64,000 nt of DNA from Takakia lepidozioides (lineage: Eukaryota > Streptophyta > Takakiopsida > Takakiales > Takakiaceae), in the NCBI GenBank assembly GCA_030704615.1, contig CM060732.1, forward strand, positions 65,019,053-65,083,052, given 5' to 3'. Shown here piece after piece: positions 56,186 through 64,000 of this stretch (position 1 is its first letter; the number at the start of each line of letters is the position of its first letter). A model generated the notes under the pieces. The model had not been told where the DNA came from. It saw only the letters and a program-made list of their open reading frames with translations, and searched no databases. The position numbers and the translations under genes are program-made.

Positions 56186-57580
56186 AAAGCTCTGTGCGCA
56201 CTGCGGTGGGGCCCTCTATGTTAGGAGTCGCGAGTCACGACTTTGATAACGCCACAAAGATGTAGGCCTCAAAAGTCATAAGACTCAACGGTGAGCTGTT
56301 TGACTGCTTGCGCAGGCAGACTGGGGACTTTTGACTTTAGTCCACCAACATTAAGAAACTATGGGGACAAGTCAAAGTGCAGTGTGCACCCCACAATCGC
56401 TCCGGTCCCTGAGCCTTGTCGTGCTGCTGCCTCCTGACACCCACCTAAAAACTCTTTCAGGTCCATTGAATCTTTGACTTGATGCCCACAACACTCACTT
56501 GCTCCCTCAATCAGTCAGTCCTCTGCAAGCATTGCCTTCTGTAGGAGGCTCGGAGTTCAAATTCCATCGAAGATGAAGGTTGTCAAGATTCCTCACTAGT
56601 ATAGGTAGTGGACACTTTTACACATAAGGATCTAATGACATCAGCCAGTCAGCTATGTAGCTATTTTACAGCTGGGTTTTCCCTGTATCCAATGGATGTT
56701 GTACATAAGCTTATTCCTCTTGCTCAGAAATAGCGGGCCAGCTCCCCAGTCTCTTTGGATGCTAGTTTCTGCTGTAGTTCATATTTAGTTCTGAAGTTGT
56801 GATGAACTTGAAGCTCCCGACCAGAGGAAATATGTTCCAGAGGCTTTCACCCGTTTCGAAACCTTTGGCGTCCCACCTCCAGAGTCTTAGGGAAGGGTAC
56901 AGTAGGTGTACAGGCCCGCCCATCGAGAGCAATTAGCTCTTTCCATCGTCCTTTCACTTTCATTTTTGCCAGTCTTCAAGTTCAACTTCCTCAAAGCTTT
57001 CCACGTGGGCCCACAGCCATTGGTCGCCGCTGGTTATGTGTGAGGTTTCTTTGTCAATGACATATCATTGGAACAGCAAGTTCAACGAATCTTGGATGTC
57101 CTCTTTTAGCAAGGCGAGAACAGGCCAGCCAACTTCTTCCCAAAAGACAAGAGGCATCTGCGGTGTGTCTGAGATTCAGAAGTGAAGGCAGGCTCCGGCA
57201 TTTGGGCTGGCATCTCTGAGACGACGAAGACACATCGACGGTCAATCGTTCGGTGGGGGCATGAATCCGTAAGGGTTCGCACGTTCTCACCTGCTAAGTA
57301 GAGCGTGACATCCTTTGATTTCAGTTCAACGCCTCCAGGACTCCGACCACACACCTGCACCTATTCCAATTCTACCGAGCTTTGTACCCTAACCCATTTG
57401 TCCCACTCTCTTTGGGAGTTTGGTAGCCAAAAACCTGAGAGAGGACTGTTGCATGTTAACAACCATCTGTGAAGACATAGCCAAAGATCTAAAGCTTTCT
57501 AAGTTACACAAAGATGGAGGGAGGAGAACTGCACTTGTTATGAGTTTTGCTGTAAAAATGGCTTGTGGTTGCAATCATAA
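56183..57580. other. Spacer, no supported gene
   Basis: Minus-strand frames near 57054-57360 (CGRSPGGVELKSKDVTLYLA) and a plus frame at 57420-57608 are short and unrecognised. GGAGTTCAAATTCC at ~56551 resembles a tRNA T-arm or SINE B box without other support. Confidence 0.35.
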
Positions 57581-57582
57581 AC

Positions 57583-57960
57583 TTTTTTTTTTTTTTTTTT
57601 TTGGTTGATCAACAGGGGACAGCGGCCCTGAAAATTTTATTAATAAGGCAAAATTTGGAAGACAAGCAAGGAAAAAATAACCTTGGAGGGAAGCCATAAG
57701 ACCAACAGAGGAGGCACTACTCAGTGACCGGAGTTGAAAAGGAGGTCATATGAAGGCTACTGGACTTAGAGATGCATACCATGAGGGCCTATCATTATAC
57801 CCTGGACTCAAAGATGCAAACCGTGAGGGCCTATCATCTTACACCCTCTTGCAAGGTTCAAAGGAGATTTGCACCCTCGACTTAACCTTCCTATAACTAC
57901 GTTTGTGGTGCCAATTTACTTCCTGCTCCTCGCCTTCCGCAAGGGAGATTTTAGCGCTGA
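57583..57960 (-). mobile_element. Retro-insertion 3' end with poly(A) tail (as poly-T on plus strand)
   Basis: Twenty T at 57583-57602, then GGTTGATCAACAGGGGACAG and AAAATTTTATTAATAAGGC. Read on the minus strand this is a 3' end with AATAAAATTTTC just before a poly(A) tail, as expected for a LINE or SINE copy or retrogene 3' end. An AGATGCA(T/A)ACC(A/G)TGAGGGCC direct repeat occurs at ~57768-57788 and ~57812-57830. The 5' limit and any coding region are not recognised. Confidence 0.5.
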
Positions 57961-57963
57961 TGG

Positions 57964-58195
57964 AACAAAGCCACACCTTGTGATCGCGGTTGTCCCATCA
58001 TCGTGCACGCCTTCATGCCCCGATTCTAGGTCTTGAGTCTCTGTCTGCCCCCTATCCCACCAGCTTTGCTCGTCATTGTACATTGAGAAAAAGCCACACC
58101 TTGCGATCGCGGTTGCCCCACCTTCATGCCCCGATTCTAGGTCTTGAGTCCATGTCTGTCCCTATCCCACCAGCTCCGCTCGTCGTCTTTCATGA
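57964..58195. repeat. Two ~110-bp tandem units
   Basis: AAAGCCACACCTTG(T/C)GATCG ... CCCCGATTCTAGGTCTTGAG ... CCTATCCCACCAGCT occurs at 57975-58090 and 58091-58195 with small differences. A partial third relative, AAGCGACACCTTGCAATTG, is at ~63379, outside this block. Downstream, GATCAGACTCGACAC and GATCAAACTCGACAC repeat at ~58195 and ~58250. Confidence 0.75.
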
Positions 58196-58439
58196 TCAGA
58201 CTCGACACTATAAGAAAACAAACATAGCTCTGTCATGTTTGTCTTTCACGATCAAACTCGACACAAAGAAAACAAACAGATGCCACAATGGCAGGGAAGA
58301 CAAAAAAAACGCGAAGTCCCCTCACTCATGATTGGATGGATGAATGTAGCAATAGATGGATGGATTTTGGGTTTTCCATCAACACACAAACCACTAAAGT
58401 TTTTCACCACAGAAGTAATATCAATCACTGGTGTGTATG

Positions 58440-58905
58440 TAATCACTAACGCGTAACCACTGTCCGAGTGGTTCCAACCACTAGCAGAGTGGTTCCAGTT
58501 ACTAAATGGTTTGTAACCACTCACTCTACACCACTCTCAAAGTGGTACCAATCAATGGGGGTCTTTAACCACTCCAGATCTACATATACTGTCCCCGTCC
58601 ACGTGAAATAATATAGTTCATAATTAAATATATTTTGAAATGATAAATCTTAAATAAAAATTGAATTATTACACGTGGAGTAGCAAGTGGTTTCAATCAC
58701 CTCCCACTCACAACCCACCCCAGAAGTAGTACCAATCGCTCACATGTATGTAACCACTCACAAGTGCCCACTTGAAGAGTGGTTCTAGTTACAAAAGGGT
58801 CTTAACCACTCACATTCCACCACTGTGCAAGTGGTACCAATCACTGGGTCTTTAACCACTCCAGATCTACGTATATTATCCTCGTCCACGTGGAATAATA
58901 TATTT
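58440..58905. repeat. AACCACT/AGTGGTT-rich repeat pair
   Basis: A ~105-bp segment (TAACCACTCAC ... CAAGTGGTACCAATCA ... CCACTCCAGATCTAC ... TCCACGTG) occurs at 58507-58611 and 58797-58902. Each contains several short inverted words AACCACT and AGTGGTT, so both strands can form small hairpins. Between the copies, CCACGTGAAATAAT (~58600) and ATTATTACACGTGG (~58665) form an inverted pair with G-box cores around an AT-rich loop. Confidence 0.8.
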
Positions 58906-58909
58906 TGAA

Positions 58910-60530
58910 ATGATTTCTGTATTACTATACCAAGGCATGCTAGCATGCATCAATTGAGTTATTCGGTGAATGGTTTCGCTGCCGGGTCCTCCTCCTCGCC
59001 CTGCGTGGCTGACACCGTCAAGTGCAGATGATCGCGTTGCTAGATCTGCTCACGTAGTAAGTACTTGAGACCGTTTCATGATTTCTGCGCTGCGATGCAT
59101 TGCCACCCCTCCTCCACTACCTGTAATCTGTTTCCACTCCCTGCCCCTCTGCTCAAGCTTCTCTGGCGCGTTCGGAAGCAGCTGTAACTCTTGACTGGGC
59201 TTGACGCGGTGGAAAGTTGAATCCGGGCGACCTCTAAGGAGTATTGTTCCCAAGATGAAGCGGTCACTCTCAGTTTTGATAACGAGGGGGGTCACTTTGG
59301 CCTCCACGCTAATTTGCCAATCGTGAGCTGTTAGAAATTGACTGCATCATGAGAAGCTTACTTTATTTTTCAAACCCTACTCTCTCCATTCTCACCGCCT
59401 CTTCACATATTTCCTCAGCTTTCGGGGTAAGTCGACACCAAGGCAGCTCCTCACCTTTTTCTCCCTCCAATAGCATGCATGTAGCTACTACACTCTCTAA
59501 CAAACAAACCCAAGGATCCTTACCTGTAGAGAAAGCTAATCCACAAACTAAGAATCAGAACCACTGAACCGACCTGTGCTTAACCTGTGATCTTACTACT
59601 CTTACTTTCCTTGGTCCATAGACCTCCTTTTCTTTCCTCTTGGTAGGAAAAGGTCTTGCATAACCCAAAATCCCATAGGATGATTGTCAAACCCTGTTCA
59701 TTCCAGAAGATAGTTTTCCATCTGTGAATCTACAGAACTTTGTAAGATTGTTCATATCATAATTTGGCAACAAGATGGTTTGGTGAAATTGTTGACATCA
59801 TGGTCTGGGCGTGCCAAATCCTTAGTCTTCCTTTGTACAATCCCAAAAGGCATTGCAAGGCGCACCAATACCTTCATATTATGGTGGTGAAGATAACTTC
59901 AATTTAGCTCCTACACAGGCTCACTTGCTCTCAAGCTTTAAAATGGTAGAATGCATTACAGTCAAGAGATGCATTGAACCAAGAAAGCTTGGCAGACTGA
60001 AGTAACTCATCACTACGACCATTCAAGATACGTATTTAGGCACCCACCTTCCACAATCTGACCGAGACCCAACCCCAATACCTGTCACCGTCAAAGATTT
60101 CACCCACTATCCCAAGGAAGGGCAGGATAAAATCAATGCACGTGGAGTGAGCCCCGTGATGTGGCATTGGCGCAAGGTGACGTGGCGTGAGCGCAGTTGC
60201 GCTCACATGACCTGGCTCACGCCGAGGCATCCCTGTGGTGTGCACATGTGTTGTGTGGTTTTGGACAGCCATGTAGTTGTGTAGCGATACATATGCGCAC
60301 GACAATATCGATATAAATCAGTTACCATCTTCAATGATGGAAATCCCAGTCACATGGAAACATGTCTCGAGTCAAATTGTACATGTCATTTAGAAGCAAG
60401 CCACCCTGTCTCCAAATGCTTACAAACCCAATTCAGGTTGCAGACCAATTACTATCACAACCCACCCAGGCACAGATAGAGAATCACCTCCAGTTTCACA
60501 CATCAGTCCTGCGTTGTTGAACACTTGAGT
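58910..60530. other. Spacer, no supported gene
   Basis: Short open frames only. A GC-richer minus-strand patch around 59050-59300 has two overlapping frames under 90 codons without domains. Confidence 0.35.
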
Positions 60531-60539
60531 GATTCTAAT

Positions 60540-60715
60540 TCCCAGACCAGATCTTGAGCCCTTCTCTATGCTTCCGCAGCCCTGTCCTCTGCTACAGTTG
60601 CACGATCTTCAGCTTCATCTGCAGCTTCCATGAAGACTTCTCGACCATTGTGGTAAAGTTCACACTCGTTCTCCAGACGTGCACATTCTTGGTTCTCCTC
60701 GTCTCTGTTATCTGT
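60540..60715 (-). pseudogene. Coiled-coil exon relic
   Basis: The minus strand reads DEENQECARLENECELYHN, then GREVFMEAADEAEDRATVAE and, after one stop, RRAQDLVWELESLK. It is highly charged with a heptad-like pattern typical of a coiled coil. It joins the repeat unit described in the next entry through KYPKTDNRDEE, which recurs as KYPKTDSKDEE at ~62930. The parent gene is not recognised. Confidence 0.45.
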
Positions 60716-63110
60716 TTTTGGATACTTTCCTGTTGTCACATTGGCAGTATCATGTCAAAGTCACTCCAAATAAGATTCACTCAACCAACTAACTTGCAGA
60801 ATTCAACATAGAAATTTAGGGCCGATTCTGACAAGAGGAAAAAACGGAGTGAAATGTGTTGAAGAAGGTGCCTTCATTAGCAGTGCTTGATTTTAGCCAT
60901 TGTGCCGCTGCTGCCCTAGTTGACTATCTGTTTCTTGTAGCTATCCTTCCACAAGGAATCATAGGTAATCTAGAGCTTGAAATCCGGCCCTTTTGGATGA
61001 ATCTAGACCCACACTCGATCCCTGCTCCTTCAGCTATCCATGCCAGTGTACAAATCGTGAATAAATCCTCAGCCTTGCTACTAACAGCTGAAGCAGCTGA
61101 CACTGACGACGTAAAGTTCCTCCAACAAACACCCCAACCCTACTTACAATAACTTGTCAAAATCACTCCAAAACCACCATAGATCCACCAACAAGCTTCT
61201 CCTCATCTATGCTATCTGTTTTTGGATACTTTCCTGCTGCCACATCGGCAATAACTTGTCAAAGTCACTCATAACCACCATAGATCCACCCAACGAGCTA
61301 ACTTACAGAATTGTATACGCATCTCAGGGCCGAGGCTGATGAGAGGGCAAAACAGGTAGATTCAGCCATATTGTTGAATACTCCCTCCACATTTGGCATA
61401 CATGTCCACAAGGGTATTGTTCAGAATTACACCTAGTACAATTTCAGCTTTGGCGATGCAACCATGCACCTCTTTGCCCTTTTCCAGGGCTGCCAGGTTT
61501 ATTGTAGCTATTGATCCACATGGAATCATAGGTCATTTGGAGCTTGAAGTCCGGCCCTCTTGGATGAATCTATCCACCCAAGCACTATCCCTGCACCTTT
61601 CGCTATCCATGCCTCTGCACAAATACATACATCTTTGCCTTGCTGCTAACAGTTGACAATGACAGCCTAGATTTGTTCTAGGAAACACCCAACTCAACTT
61701 ATCACACTAGTTCCTATGCTCAGTTGCATCTGCTACTCTCTGTAATCCAACAGGCATTCACCTTTTGCCTCCATTGTCTCACCATTGACTGGGGTCAGAA
61801 AAGTATTCATTCCACAGCCTTTCCTCGTCTCTGTTACCTGTTTCTGGATACTTCCCTGTTGTCACATTGGCAGTATCATGTCAAAGTCACTCCAAACTAT
61901 CAAAGGTTCACTCAACCAGCTAACTTGCAGAATTCAACATGAAAATTAGGGCCGACTGTCATAAGAGGGAAAAACAGGGTGAAATATGTTGAAGAAGGTG
62001 CCTTCATTAGCAGTGCCTGAATTTATCAATTGTACCGCTGCTGCTGCGGTTTACAGTTGACCATCTACCCATGCAGGTTTCTTGTAGCTATCATTCTACA
62101 GGGAATCATACGTGATATGGTGCTTGAAATCCGGCCCTTGGATGAATCTGGACAAATGATTTGTCTTTGTAAACATAGTCTGGACAGCCGCATTGAGAAG
62201 ATGAGGGATAATGTTCTGAAAATGAACTCCACGCTTCTTTCACAATTCGATGACGAAAAACATTCACTTTTTTGTCCATTGTCCCACCATTGACTGGGGT
62301 CGGAAAATTGTTCATCTCCTCATCTCTGTTATCTTTTTTTGGATACTTTCATGCTGCCACATCGACAGTAACTTATCAAAGTCACTCCAAACCACCACAG
62401 ATCCACCCAACGAGCTAATTTACAGAATTCAATATGCATCTCAGGGCAGAGTCTGATGAGAGGGCAAAACAAGCAGAAATAGGTTGAAGAAGAAGGTGCC
62501 CTCACCACATTGTCCTTGACCTTGTTTCATGTCCCATGGAGACCTGCTAGCAGCTGACACTGACAGACATTCACCTTTATGCCTCGATTGTCCCACCATT
62601 GACGGGGGTCAGAAAAGTATTCATTCCACAGCTTCTCCTCATCTCTGTTACCTATTTTTGGATACTTTCCTGTTGTCACACTGGCAGTATCATGTCAAAG
62701 TCACTCCAAACTATCAAAGGTTAACTCAACCAGCTAATTTGCAGAATTCAACATGAAAATTTAGGGCCGATTCTGATAAGAGGGGAAAACAGGGTGAAAT
62801 GTGTTGAAGAAGGTGACTGCATTAGCAGTGCTTCGTTCTATCAATTGTGCCGCTACCGCTGCTGTTTTCAGTTGACTGCGGTCGGAAAAGTGTTCACTCC
62901 AAAGTTTCTCCTCATCTTTGCTATCTGTTTTTGGATATTTTCCTACTGCCACATCGGCAGTAACTTGTCAAAGTCACTCCAAACCACCACAGATCCACCT
63001 ACGAGCTAACTTACAGAATTCAATATACATCTCAGGGCCGAGTCTGATGCAAGGGCAAAACAGGCTGAAATAGGTCGAAGAAGAAGGTGCCCTCACCACA
63101 TTGTCCATGA
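60690..63110. repeat. Array of six degenerate gene-derived repeat units
   Basis: The word CTGTTTTTGGATACTTTCC followed by TGTCACATTGGCAG and GTCAAAGTCACTCCAAA recurs at about 60711, 61211, 61838, 62332, 62650 and 62925. A second module, GTGAAATGTGTTGAAGAAGG with TTCATTAGCAGTGC, is at ~60850, 61980 and 62797, and a third, AAGAAGAAGGTGCCCTCACC, at ~62482 and 63077. Spacing of 275-630 bp shows repeated partial duplication. The minus strand keeps short coding-like pieces (VGKYPKTDSKDEEKLWSEHF). Confidence 0.8.
61371..61501 (-). pseudogene. PPR gene fragment embedded in the repeat array
   Basis: CATTTGGCATACATGTCCAC, then CAATTTCAGCTTTGG and TTTTCCAGGGCTGCCAGG are the reverse strand of the PPR words DMYAKC, KAEI and NLAALEKGKEV. 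The match to the PPR genes at 24-37 kb ends abruptly on both sides inside repeat unit sequence. Confidence 0.8.
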
Positions 63111-64000
63111 CCTTGTGTCATCATCCATGCAGGATTTGGCTGACCATCACCCCCAAAAAACCTCTTGTGTGTGCTGCTTGTGTCTGTAGACGGGTAATGT
63201 CGGGTTGGTCTGTGAGAACCACCAAGGTGTAGCTGAGCAGGCAGAGATTGAAAAAATGCTTGCTAAGACCAAGCTGAATCTCCCAAGAACCTTGTAAACA
63301 TCATGAACAATACCAAATCATGGTACTAAGAGCCCACACTTGCAGGATGGACAAACTTCTTCACATCACACATTCAGAAAAGCGACACCTTGCAATTGAG
63401 GTTGTCCCACCATGTGCAAGAGTTGCTGATGTGTACTCACAATCTGTGAACGTCTCCAACGTCTCCATCTGCGAGTCGCGATCGGCTTGTGAAACCCCTC
63501 CTGCGGTTCAACAAGATCAAGACACGGGCAGGTTGGGCAGTTTCAAAAAACTGGCGTGACGAGTTCTATTCACGTTTCTCGGGCGGGCAGTTTGGGCAGA
63601 CCCGACAGAATTTGACGATGAAACGTGGCGACGATGATGTGGCGACGAAAACGTGGTACTTTGGCACCCTATTCCTGCTCTATGCTAAACTAGCTTCCGA
63701 CCTTCGGTCGTCGCTAGAATTTCCTAATCCTTTATTCTACAAATACAGGCTCGCAAGTGAGAGGGGAGCAAGGGGGGGGGGTAAGCGTAGTCTGCTCCAA
63801 TATTATTTCTATTTAACTATTTATATCCGGAAGATAATAGAAATAATGTAGGAACTTAATGCACACGTGCAACCTCTGACAAGAAGGTCGCCGGTTTCCG
63901 GCATGTCAAATCTTCCCCACTCTCTCTTGAGAGTGCCATGGAACTGACGGAGTGTCAACTCCAGTCGGGGTGACAATGGGTTACACGACGAGGTGTGTAA
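63110..64000. other. Right end of the window, no supported gene
   Basis: A plus-strand frame of ~120 codons (63489-63851) and a shorter one before it lack recognised domains. A run of G is present at ~63772-63781. AAGGTCGCCGGTTTCCGG near 63885 is SINE-like but incomplete. Confidence 0.3.

Noticed and set aside
1-64000. CRISPR arrays, bacterial operons, riboswitches or an rRNA locus
   Set aside because: Repeats here are plant minisatellites, TIRs and gene duplications. Genes are spliced and eukaryotic, and no spacer-repeat regularity or rRNA core sequence was seen.

Overview
This is a plant nuclear window: spliced genes with GT-AG introns, organelle RNA-editing type PPR proteins, an NPF transporter, a plant translin with an organellar-type leader, and a large share of decayed mobile DNA. 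The repeated PLS/E/DYW-type PPR genes and gene fragments (at least five loci in 64 kb) suggest a lineage with an expanded editing-factor family, such as a fern or lycophyte. That placement is inference from protein style only.

The left 1 kb holds short tandem and direct repeats. From about 1532 to 14737 lies one ~13.2-kb Mutator-like element (MULE) with ~370-410 bp terminal inverted repeats. Inside it are a broken MULE transposase (2198-5600, with one exon inverted), a minus-strand Ulp1/C48 protease gene (6348-7470), upstream minus-strand exons including a protein built of 45-48-residue QQT-rich repeats, and a protein with a C2HC zinc finger (11100-12178). The element is saturated with variants of one ~10-bp word, AGTCYGCTG / CAGCRGACT, in TIRs, introns, spacers and coding exons. 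Several reading frames are interrupted by single C-to-T or G-to-A type changes.

14.7-21 kb contains a short tandem array, a strong fold-back hairpin (15645-15746) and a four-exon universal stress protein gene on the minus strand. 21-26 kb is a PPR region: a plus-strand PPR pseudogene abuts a minus-strand DYW fragment, followed by an intact single-exon PPR-DYW gene ending in DCW instead of DYW. 26.7-34 kb holds a seven-exon translin gene (310 aa, all exon phases close) between two copies of a decayed coiled-coil gene segment. A complete intronless MIC10-type MICOS gene is at 34588-34869 (minus). 35.7-39.5 kb contains two head-to-tail PPR genes joined by a deletion, the first intact in its PPR array but without its editing domain, the second degenerate.

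39.5-45.4 kb is mostly non-coding, with a Ty3/gypsy RNase H scrap and a 17-unit minisatellite (44.05-44.96 kb). 45.5-50.6 kb is a six-exon NPF (nitrate/peptide transporter) gene on the minus strand (644 aa, all phases close). From 51 kb to the end no convincing intact gene is visible. This stretch has a 309-bp non-autonomous hAT element with a perfect 8-bp target duplication, a poly(T)-headed retro-insertion, repeats rich in AACCACT/AGTGGTT, and a 2.5-kb array of degenerate gene-derived units into which a PPR fragment is embedded.

The genes are independent nuclear loci and not an operon. The most coherent system is the MULE: transposase, SUMO-protease-like enzyme, zinc-finger protein and a pervasive short motif that could be their common DNA target (hypothesis).
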